Below, in pieces: positions 57,721-64,000 of a stretch of 64,000 nucleotides of DNA. A model generated the notes under the pieces. That model did not search any database and had not been told where the DNA came from. It saw only the letters and a program-made list of their open reading frames with translations. The translations under genes were made by a program, and so were the position numbers. The stretch is from contig NZ_CYRX01000011.1 of NCBI RefSeq assembly GCF_001458315.1, forward strand, positions 248,001 to 312,000, read 5' to 3'. Source of the stretch: Thalassobacter stenotrophicus (GTDB taxonomy: Bacteria; Pseudomonadota; Alphaproteobacteria; Rhodobacterales; Rhodobacteraceae). Positions within the stretch are counted from its first letter, which is position 1; each line of letters begins with the position of its first letter.

Positions 57721-58471
57721 ATCGTTCGCACCATTCGGCCTAGCTGCCCTGCTGATCACGCTTGCCGGGCCAGCACTGTCGCAAGGTGTGATTGACGGAA
57801 TGCCCGCGCTAAACGTGCGCACAGGCGAGGACGGTGAGACGACCTATTCGCTCTCGCTCCAGATCCTGGCGCTGATGACGGTGCTCACGATCCTCCCGTC
57901 TTTCCTACTGGGTATTACGGCGTTCACCCGCATCATCATCGTCCTGTCGATCCTGCGCCAAGCCATGGGGACGCAACAAACGCCGCCCAATCAAGTCCTG
58001 ATCTCAATCGCACTATTCCTGACGTTCTACATCATGGCCCCAACGTTTGAGCAGATGTACACGCAGGCGATCTCACCCTACTTGAACGGTCAACTCGGAC
58101 CGGTGCCCGCCATCGAACTGAGCGCATCGATCCTACGCGATTTCCTAATCCTCAACACCCGAGAAGCCGAATTGGCGATGTTTGCCGAAATGGCGGGCGA
58201 TGCGCCCTACGGCAGCAATGATGAAGTCCCGTATACAGTCCTCTTTCCTGCGTTCATCACGTCTGAGCTAAAGACCGCGTTCCAAATCGGCTTTTTGTTG
58301 TTCCTGCCATTCCTTGTGATCGACTTGGTCATCGCATCCATCCTGATGTCGCTGGGCATGATGATGCTCAGCCCGATGTTGGTCTCCCTGCCGTTCAAGC
58401 TGCTGCTGTTCGTGCTGGTGGATGGCTGGGCGATGACCATCGGTTCCCTTGCATCGACATACGTGAACTAA
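57704..58471 (+). CDS. fliP: Export gate protein FliP
   Basis: 255 residues. A signal peptide (PFGLAALLITLAGPALSQG) followed by four TM helices. Family blocks: LSLQILALMTVLTILPSFLL, GITAFTRIIIVLSILRQAMG and NQVLISIALFLTF. FliP5-FliQ4-FliR1 form the export channel. ATG 57710 is an alternative start. Confidence 0.95.
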   Translation: MLMPPRSFAPFGLAALLITLAGPALSQGVIDGMPALNVRTGEDGETTYSLSLQILALMTVLTILPSFLLGITAFTRIIIVLSILRQAMGTQQTPPNQVLISIALFLTFYIMAPTFEQMYTQAISPYLNGQLGPVPAIELSASILRDFLILNTREAELAMFAEMAGDAPYGSNDEVPYTVLFPAFITSELKTAFQIGFLLFLPFLVIDLVIASILMSLGMMMLSPMLVSLPFKLLLFVLVDGWAMTIGSLASTYVN

Positions 58472-58474
58472 CCC

Positions 58475-58741
58475 ATGGAGTTTGATGCAAATATCGAAAG
58501 CCTCCGCGGCGCATTTTGGCAAATCATCATGGCATCCGGCCCGATTTTGGCTGTCGCGCTAGCGGTTGGGTTGGTGATTGGGATTTTGCAGGCGGCAACC
58601 TCGATCAACGAGATGACCCTTAGCTTTGTGCCGAAACTGGTCATCGTATTGGCGGCCATGGCAGGTCTATCGACCTTTATGATGCAGCAGATGGTGGATT
58701 ACTTCGCGACCATCTTTGAGCAGATCCGCCTTCTCCAATGA
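58475..58741 (+). CDS. fliQ: Export gate protein FliQ
   Basis: 88 residues with two TM helices (ILAVALAVGLVIGILQAATS and LVIVLAAMAGLSTFMMQQMV), including QAATSINEMTLSFVPKL, the FliQ signature. Overlaps fliR by four bases. Confidence 0.94.
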   Translation: MEFDANIESLRGAFWQIIMASGPILAVALAVGLVIGILQAATSINEMTLSFVPKLVIVLAAMAGLSTFMMQQMVDYFATIFEQIRLLQ

Positions 58742-59559
58742 TCGCGGAGGCCCCCAGTCTTGATGCGTTGATGGGGATCGGCGGGATCGAGTTGCAGCAG
58801 GTGTTTGACCTAGGACTGGTTTTCTTTCTTCATACCATTCGGCTCAGCGCGTTCTTTTTGTCGGCGCCGTTTTTTGGCGCAGCGGCAATCCCGGTACAGG
58901 CGCGTATTATCGTAGCCGTCTTGATTTCATCTGCCCTCTTTGGCCTGATCGAAGTCCCGGACCCACGCAGCCTTCCGTTTCTCGCATTGGTCGAGGTGAT
59001 CTTTATCGAAGTCGCGATTGGGCTGTCGCTGGGGCTCATCCTCTCAGTGCTGTTTTCCTCTGTCGCACTAGCGGGCGAAAAGATTGCTGCCTCGGCGGGG
59101 TTGGGCTTTGCCGCGCAGGTCGACCCCAATTCAGGCGGACAAACCCCGGTTGTGAGCCAAATTCTCAACCTATTCGCAATCGCCGTCTTCCTGTCGATGG
59201 ACGGGCATCTGCACTGTATCGCGATCATGCGCATGACCTACGAAGTCCTCCCCTTGGGGCAATTGCGCGACATGTCGTTCTTGATTTCGGCAGGTTTGGA
59301 TTCCGGCGGCCATATGTTCGCTATTGCATCCCTTCTGTCGCTGCCCGTGGTTTCAATACTCCTTCTGGCCAACGTGACTGTGGGCGTGGTCACCCGATCA
59401 GCACCGCAGCTAAACCTTTTTTCATTTGGCTTTCCCCTCACGATCCTGACGTGTTTCTTCGCGCTCTACTTGGCGACGACGCCCATGGGCTACGCGATCC
59501 GAGACATGGTTGAGTTCGTCCTAGAATTCGTGCGCGATACAGTGGCAGGGGCGAGCTGA
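58738..59559 (+). CDS. fliR: Export gate protein FliR
   Basis: 273 residues, about six TM helices. Family blocks: LVFFLHTIRLSAFFLSAPFF, VEVIFIEVAIGLSLGLILSV and GLGFAAQVDPNSGGQTPVVS. It ends one base into flhB. Confidence 0.95.
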   Translation: MIAEAPSLDALMGIGGIELQQVFDLGLVFFLHTIRLSAFFLSAPFFGAAAIPVQARIIVAVLISSALFGLIEVPDPRSLPFLALVEVIFIEVAIGLSLGLILSVLFSSVALAGEKIAASAGLGFAAQVDPNSGGQTPVVSQILNLFAIAVFLSMDGHLHCIAIMRMTYEVLPLGQLRDMSFLISAGLDSGGHMFAIASLLSLPVVSILLLANVTVGVVTRSAPQLNLFSFGFPLTILTCFFALYLATTPMGYAIRDMVEFVLEFVRDTVAGAS

Positions 59560-60710
59560 TGGCAGAAGGCGCAAGCGAAGGCCAAGAAAAGACAGAGGAC
59601 CCAACCCAGAAACGGTTGGAAAAAGCCAAGGAAGACGGTCAGGTCGCCAGCTCAAAAGAGCTATTCGTTTTCTCAACGCTGCTGGTGGGGCTGTTACTAT
59701 ACATCGGGCTGATGCCATTGATGCCGTCGCTGCTACAGGAATGGTCCAGCCTCTTCTCTTTTGCGGGTCAAAAGGGCGTCATGGATGAGATTTATCGCAA
59801 CCTCGGCGCCAGCTTTCAATTCATGTTCTGGAAATCAGTGATCTTTGCGATACCGCTTCTGATCATCGTGATTTTGACCCAAATGGGCATGTCGGGCGCG
59901 ATCAACTGGTCCAGCTCAGCACTGGCGTTCAAGCCCAACCGCATCAACCCGCTGAGCGGGATCAAGCGAATGTTTTCCGTGAAGGCCTTGGTCGAGATGC
60001 TCAAGGCAATTGGCAAGGTAACGTTGTTGATCGGGACTGCGCTGCTGGTCTTTATGGCCACAATTGATGCGCTGTTCACCACGCCCAGCACCCACCTGAT
60101 GGGGGGGCTTTCACGCATGGGCGACGTGTTTTTGCTGCTGATCATTGTCTTCTTGTTGGTGCTGGCCGCGATCTCTGTCTTTGACGTGATCTGGTCTCAT
60201 TACCAACACAACGAACAGCTGCGCATGACCCTCCAAGAGGTTAAGGACGAGAGCAAGCAAACCGAAGGCTCACCTGAGGTGAAGGCCAAAATTCGCAGGA
60301 TGCAGATGACGGCTGTGTCCCGCGCCAAAGAGCGTAAAGCCGCGATGGAGGCCGTCCCAACGGCAACCGCAATCATCACCAACCCGACCCACTTTGCCGT
60401 TGCTCTGAAATACGAAGTTGGCACCGAAGGCGCGCCAATGATCTTGGCCATGGGGCGCGGAAATCAGGCGCAAGAAATCATCGAGATCGGCAAGGACGCC
60501 GGCGTCACGATCTTTCGCAACGAATTGCTCGCGCGGGCTCTCTATTTTGCAGGTCAGATTGGCGATGAAATTCCGGGGCCGCTTTATACCGCTGTCGCCG
60601 CAGTGCTCGCGTTTATCTATCGGCTAAACAACGACGAACAGGTTGATCCCCCCGATGTGGATCTGCCGGAAGACATGCGTTTTGATGAAAACGGAAAGGT
60701 CATTTCATGA
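59559..60710 (+). CDS. flhB: Export switch protein FlhB
   Basis: 383 residues. N-terminal SEGQEKTEDPTQKRLEKAKE, four TM helices, and the self-cleavage motif NPTH near 275 (AIITNPTHFAVALKYE). FlhB changes export from rod/hook to filament substrates upon cleavage, on a FliK signal. It overlaps the next small gene by four bases (ATGA). Confidence 0.95.
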   Translation: MAEGASEGQEKTEDPTQKRLEKAKEDGQVASSKELFVFSTLLVGLLLYIGLMPLMPSLLQEWSSLFSFAGQKGVMDEIYRNLGASFQFMFWKSVIFAIPLLIIVILTQMGMSGAINWSSSALAFKPNRINPLSGIKRMFSVKALVEMLKAIGKVTLLIGTALLVFMATIDALFTTPSTHLMGGLSRMGDVFLLLIIVFLLVLAAISVFDVIWSHYQHNEQLRMTLQEVKDESKQTEGSPEVKAKIRRMQMTAVSRAKERKAAMEAVPTATAIITNPTHFAVALKYEVGTEGAPMILAMGRGNQAQEIIEIGKDAGVTIFRNELLARALYFAGQIGDEIPGPLYTAVAAVLAFIYRLNNDEQVDPPDVDLPEDMRFDENGKVIS

Positions 60711-60940
60711 AAAATCCCCAACACCGCCCCCGCGCACACCGCAGCCGAGGCGAAATGATCAGCACGTTCTGTTTTGTCCTTGTCGGCCTGTTTTTTGCTG
60801 GGGAGGCGCGTGTTTTGTGGCATGAGGGTGCCCAGTTGAAAGGCGGCGCCATGGGGCTGTGCGCCGTGCTGTGTGTGGCCGCTGGCCTACGGTTTCACAT
60901 CCACAATTTGTGGCTGAAACTGGCGGGTTATCGAAAATGA
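60707..60940 (+). CDS. Small membrane protein after flhB
   Basis: 77 residues with two hydrophobic segments (MISTFCFVLVGLFFAGEA and GLCAVLCVAAGLRFHI) and a basic N-terminus (RPRAHRSRGE). Function unknown. It overlaps flhB and the next gene by ATGA at both ends, so it is translated as part of the export-gate operon. Tight coupling makes it a good candidate for an accessory motor or export component. Confidence 0.65.
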   Translation: MKNPQHRPRAHRSRGEMISTFCFVLVGLFFAGEARVLWHEGAQLKGGAMGLCAVLCVAAGLRFHIHNLWLKLAGYRK

Positions 60941-61146
60941 AACCCACAGCATCAACCAAGCGAACCACGCAGGGCGTTTGCGGTGACTGCAAGTATCTGG
61001 GCGTGACCTATCAACCCCACCAACCCTGGAGTTGTACGCGTTTTGGCTTCAAATCGCGAGAGCTTCCGGCGCGCGTGGTCCTGCGGGAAACTGGCACAGA
61101 ATGTGCATACAAAACCCCAAGGGCGCGGCGCAGCCCCAAACCTTGA
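60937..61146 (+). CDS. Small four-cysteine protein in the flagellar operon
   Basis: 69 residues with CGDC near 15-18, then SCTRFGFKSRELP and TECAYK. The CxxC plus two later cysteines could bind zinc or iron. A similar short domain (C-x2-C, later C-x-FGFKS, then C) occurs in unnamed small bacterial proteins, as I recall. Start fixed by the ATGA overlap with the gene before. Function unknown. Confidence 0.6.
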   Translation: MKPTASTKRTTQGVCGDCKYLGVTYQPHQPWSCTRFGFKSRELPARVVLRETGTECAYKTPRARRSPKP

Positions 61147-61163
61147 GGACAGGACCGACGACA

Positions 61164-61991
61164 ATGGCCACGACACCGCTGAAAAAGGCCCAGACGGCCG
61201 ATTTGGATCAAAGCATCCAGATAGCTTTGGACGCAGCCGACGCCTCTATGGATGTCACGGCTGAATTTGAGCGTATCTCGGCACAATTCGCGGAGACCGC
61301 GACAAAGGCTGAACGGCTAGAGAAAATCTCACGGATCAGTTTGATTGCCGCAGGCAGCATCGCAGTTTTGGCTGTGGTGATCATGGGTATGGTTTGGCAA
61401 CGCTCGTCCTTGGGGTTGCAACGGCTCGCCGCGACGAACACCCAGTTGTTGACCATCCTGACCGAAAACGTCACCGCATTCGAAGAACGCATGGCCCCGC
61501 TGGCCGTGATGGACAAAAAGGTCGCCGGACTATCTGAAACCCTTGCTGGCATTCAAACCAGCCTCGAAACCATCTCCGTCGATGCGTCGCAAATGACCGA
61601 CTTGCGTGCCAATGTCGCGCAGATCATCTTGGATTTGCCCGCATTAGAGACCCAAGAAGCCGCGCAAATTCGTGCAGAAACCATCAACAACACAACAGCC
61701 GATCGCATCGCGACCTTGAACGGCGAACTCGCCATGAGCGTTTCTGTTGCGACCCAAGACGCGCTGGCCGTCCAGTTGGATGCCTACAAGGCACTGGCTG
61801 CGGACATCTCCGAGGCGGTGGGCGCAATGGACACTAGTGGCGGTTCGGCTGCCGCGGCTGAATTGCAGGAAAAATTGGACGCACGTATCAATGAGATGAA
61901 CATGCGTCTGAACCGCGTTGTTGAGGCGAATACCACCGCCACCAGACGCCGCGCCGCACCACCCCAAGCTGATGTGATCAAATACCCCTGA
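61164..61991 (+). CDS. Bitopic membrane protein, MotF-like candidate
   Basis: 275 residues. A 57-residue cytoplasmic N-terminus, one TM helix (about 58-78, SLIAAGSIAVLAVVIMGMVW) and a long periplasmic part with coiled-coil pattern (LTENVTAFEERMAPLAVMD, later ELQEKLDARINEMNMRLNRV). In R. sphaeroides MotF is a single-TM protein needed for rotation of the fla1 flagellum, encoded in the same flagellar cluster. Topology, size and place agree; I cannot compare sequences here. ATG 61164 is chosen since the longer frame overlaps the four-cysteine gene. The stop overlaps the next start by one base. Confidence 0.6.
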   Translation: MATTPLKKAQTADLDQSIQIALDAADASMDVTAEFERISAQFAETATKAERLEKISRISLIAAGSIAVLAVVIMGMVWQRSSLGLQRLAATNTQLLTILTENVTAFEERMAPLAVMDKKVAGLSETLAGIQTSLETISVDASQMTDLRANVAQIILDLPALETQEAAQIRAETINNTTADRIATLNGELAMSVSVATQDALAVQLDAYKALAADISEAVGAMDTSGGSAAAAELQEKLDARINEMNMRLNRVVEANTTATRRRAAPPQADVIKYP

Positions 61992-62758
61992 TGGACGGGT
62001 CGTCGGATTTTGCACCGAAAAAGGCTGCACATCGATCCCCTCCACCACCGGGCCCGATACGCCTGACCAAGACCAGATCGCAGGGCGCGAGCCACAGCAT
62101 GTTGCTGGAAAAGGGCGACTTGGTGGTCGCGGTGAACGGCATCCTGTGGACGCGCCTCGCATCAGTACAGAAAGCCATTTCCAAACTAATCGAGAGTGAC
62201 ACAGGCCCGGTCCTGCTGACCGTTTGGCGCGACGGGCAGGTGTTCAACATCTTCACCGACGCACCGCTCGATAGCAAATGGGAGGTTCTAGAGGAGCCTG
62301 AGGTAAGCCAGCTAGACGGTATCAAGCCAACGAAACTGCCCAAAGACAACAAACGCCTTACCCGCTTTGCGATCTATGTCGGCAGCGGCTCTGAGGCAGA
62401 TGTGGTTGAGTTGCGTCGCTCATTCTGGGCGATGCTCGTCCCGCCATTTTGGCTAGTGTTTCAACGACAGTGGGAGGCTTTGGTCGGCCTATTGTGCGTT
62501 TTGCTGACCGCCGCTGTAATCCACCCATGGTTCGGCACAGGGCTGTACTTGGCCATATGTATTTATGTTGGCCGTCGACAGATATCGCTGCTTGAGTTCG
62601 CGATGACGCGTGAGGGCAAGCGCAAGGTCATGATTTTGGCGGCGGCGTCCGATCTGGAGGCGCAGGACGTGGCTTTGAAATTTGATGACCAGCTTCAATT
62701 CAAGTTCGCTCCGCATGCGGCAAATGGATCGGATGAGGTCGATATCGGTTTGATTTAA
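61991..62758 (+). CDS. Membrane protein with PDZ-like N-terminus, end of the flagellar operon
   Basis: 255 residues. Residues about 35-95 look like a PDZ fold (LLEKGDLVVAVNGILWTRLA, then TGPVLLTVWRDGQVFNI). Then two TM helices near 150-190 (VPPFWLVFQRQWEALVGLL, GTGLYLAICIYVG). No signal peptide precedes the PDZ-like part, so it is probably cytoplasmic. Family not recognised. Coupled by one-base overlap to the MotF-like gene; no later gene follows on this strand. Confidence 0.65.
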   Translation: MDGSSDFAPKKAAHRSPPPPGPIRLTKTRSQGASHSMLLEKGDLVVAVNGILWTRLASVQKAISKLIESDTGPVLLTVWRDGQVFNIFTDAPLDSKWEVLEEPEVSQLDGIKPTKLPKDNKRLTRFAIYVGSGSEADVVELRRSFWAMLVPPFWLVFQRQWEALVGLLCVLLTAAVIHPWFGTGLYLAICIYVGRRQISLLEFAMTREGKRKVMILAAASDLEAQDVALKFDDQLQFKFAPHAANGSDEVDIGLI

Positions 62759-62785
62759 TCGACTCGTCTCAACGATAGTTTACAT

Positions 62786-62805
62786 TTGATATCTTAAGAT
62801 ATCAA
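62786..62805. repeat. Perfect 20-bp palindrome between convergent genes
   Basis: TTGATATCTTAAGATATCAA is its own reverse complement. It lies 27 bases after the last flagellar stop codon and 42 bases before the stop of the convergent IalB gene. AT-rich, so a weak hairpin; it could be a protein-binding site or part of a terminator (an A-run follows on the plus strand). Confidence 0.5.
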
Positions 62806-62847
62806 CCAAATGCTGAAAAAAGCGAAGACTGGCCTTCGATGCCTACC

Positions 62848-63366
62848 TTACTGCGCGCCGCGCAATGCCTCGATGCCTTCACCAAAACGGTTCAAATTCA
62901 CGCGCAAAACAATCGGCTCCGCATCGGAATCCATTCGGTAGCCAAACAACATCGCCCCCGATGAACTCATTCGGGACACGGTCGCCTCATCTAACAGGAT
63001 TGCGGCCTCGCAGATGGGTCCAAGGCACCGCTGCCAAACCATTTCCTGTTGCGGGGTCGCGTCGTTATCGTCCAACCGAAAGACGGCCCCCCCTGGCAAG
63101 TAAACCCCGATAGGCACCTGCGCCAAAAGAATTGCACCGCCATTTTGAGCTGGAAATGCAGCAAACCGTCCCGCCAGTTCATTAGTATCAAGCACCGATT
63201 GTTGCTGTACCAACTGGCAAAATGTCTGTGAAACGCTGACCGCATCACACGAAACGCGCCAATCGCCGAACGGCGTGTTGTTGGCAACGTCTTGGGCCGA
63301 TGCGCCTGCAATGCTCACGACGGTCATGGCGATTGCGGCAAAAGCTGTTTTCAAATGGTTTTTCAT
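62848..63366 (-). CDS. Invasion-associated locus B (IalB) family protein
   Basis: 172 residues with a signal peptide (LKTAFAAIAMTVVSIAGASA). IalB core: GDWRVSCDAVSVSQTFCQLV, VPIGVYLPGGAVFRLD and WQRCLGPICEAAILLD, with paired cysteines expected to form disulfides. IalB-family proteins are common periplasmic proteins of alphaproteobacteria with no fixed function. It is convergent with the flagellar operon and probably not part of it. Confidence 0.88.
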   Translation of the reverse strand: MKNHLKTAFAAIAMTVVSIAGASAQDVANNTPFGDWRVSCDAVSVSQTFCQLVQQQSVLDTNELAGRFAAFPAQNGGAILLAQVPIGVYLPGGAVFRLDDNDATPQQEMVWQRCLGPICEAAILLDEATVSRMSSSGAMLFGYRMDSDAEPIVLRVNLNRFGEGIEALRGAQ

Positions 63367-63555
63367 AAAGTCACCTCAAGCAAAACTCTGGCACCGACGC
63401 AGAACCCTGACTGCCAAAACGACGCCCGAATGGGCGAAGGGCAGGCGCGGCAACACACCGATATCATTCACAATTGCACATAAACCGGCTCAAGCGAAAA
63501 CCAAATGGCGCGAAATCTTGCGACAAACGCGCTCAAGCCCGCCTGAACGCAACCG

Positions 63556-63996
63556 TCAGATCATCTTGATCACGTCCCGATCGATCGACAAAACGTAGCC
63601 CCGGCGCGCGATGTTGCGCACCAACATCTCACTCACCATCTGGTTGCCCAACGTATCACGGAGCCGCTTGATCCGCGTGGCGCCAGCCGCTTCATCGCAA
63701 TCTTCGGCGGGTCGGCCAGAAATCATCCCCTCAATCTGCGCACCGGTCAGGATGTCATCATCCAACCGCGCCTCTGCCAACACCGAGAGCGTCTCCAACG
63801 CGGCATCTGTCAGCTTGAATTCCATGTTATTAAGCAAAACCACGCGGTCCATCCGGCTCACGATCAGGGAGGAAACTTGCAATCCCTGACGCTCAATCTC
63901 GCCCATGCGGCGGTTAAGACCAACCAAGGACACCAGAAACACCAACGCAGCAATCAAAAGCGAAGCCGCGAAGACAAGCAGTACATAAATCACCAT
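63556..63996 (-). CDS. Membrane-anchored winged-helix-like protein
   Basis: 146 residues. An N-terminal TM helix (VIYVLLVFAASLLIAALVFL) then a C-terminal region resembling the OmpR-type winged helix: EFKLTDAALETLSVLAEARL, ATRIKRLRDTLGNQMVSEML and ARRGYVLSIDRD. This arrangement suggests a membrane-tethered DNA-binding protein of the ToxR/CadC general type, but reversed: TM first, then winged helix. The start is four bases from the window edge, so a longer form cannot be excluded. Confidence 0.55.
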   Translation of the reverse strand: MVIYVLLVFAASLLIAALVFLVSLVGLNRRMGEIERQGLQVSSLIVSRMDRVVLLNNMEFKLTDAALETLSVLAEARLDDDILTGAQIEGMISGRPAEDCDEAAGATRIKRLRDTLGNQMVSEMLVRNIARRGYVLSIDRDVIKMI

Positions 63997-64000
63997 GCGG

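Noticed and set aside
1-64000. Mobile element or phage insertion explaining the cluster
   Set aside because: I saw no transposase, integrase, tRNA attachment site or flanking direct repeats, although gammaproteobacterial-type gene order points to an old transfer.
1-64000. Non-motile or relic flagellum because motA/motB are missing
   Set aside because: Stator and chemotaxis genes are often elsewhere; all axial, ring and export genes here are intact.

Overview
The window looks like chromosomal DNA of a marine alphaproteobacterium of the Rhodobacteraceae (Roseobacter group). This rests on overall gene content and on a flagellar system laid out like the fla1 set of Rhodobacter (Cereibacter) sphaeroides: two partner sigma-54 activators (FleQ-like, FleT-like), FlhF/FlhG, FliA, FlgM and a MotF-like protein. 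That system is related to gammaproteobacterial polar flagella. I see no tRNA, rRNA, CRISPR array, insertion sequence or phage gene.

Bases 1-6900 are sugar-acid metabolism. On the plus strand lie the end of an L-idonate 5-dehydrogenase-like gene, a LysE/RhtB exporter, a GlcD/DLD-type FAD oxidase, a XylX-like fumarylacetoacetate-hydrolase-fold dehydratase and a DenD-like dehydrogenase. On the minus strand lie a 2-hydroxyacid dehydrogenase and a KDG kinase, each preceded by a palindromic TGGTATACCA operator.

Bases 7000-62760 are an almost continuous flagellar cluster. Minus strand: fliC (a very large flagellin), then flgP-flgT-lysM-flgA-flgM-flgN. Plus strand: flhA-flhF, fliS-fliT-like. A hybrid histidine kinase, a frameshifted periplasmic gene and a LuxR-type response regulator sit in the middle. 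Then come fliD and a small uncharacterised minus-strand operon; flgBCDEFGHIJKL; a second hook/rod-like gene with an M15 peptidase; flhG-fliA; a fleQ-like gene (minus); and fleT-fliEFGHIJ, fliKLMNOPQR-flhB followed by four small membrane or metal-binding genes including a MotF-like one. motA/motB, the chemotaxis genes and rpoN are not in the window.

Control can be read from the DNA. Nine GG-N10-GC sigma-54 promoters precede flgP, flhA, flgB, the uncharacterised operon, flgG, the second hook-like gene, flhG, fleT and fliK. Three sigma-28 promoters with a -10 of the form GNCGTTAM precede fliC, fliD and fliS. This suggests a cascade: FleQ, then FleT with RpoN for hook-basal-body genes, then FliA (held by FlgM) for the filament.

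Most unusual: hook protein (1406 aa), FlgK (1429 aa), FlgL (420 aa) and flagellin (882 aa) are all enlarged by modules resembling the flagellin IN motif. FlhF has lost recognisable G3/G4 motifs while FlhG lacks the FlhF-activating N-terminus. Two sigma-54 promoters share one -12 element. An exact 16-bp tandem duplication frameshifts a gene next to the sensor kinase. Bases 62848-63996 hold an IalB-family gene and a membrane-anchored winged-helix-like gene.
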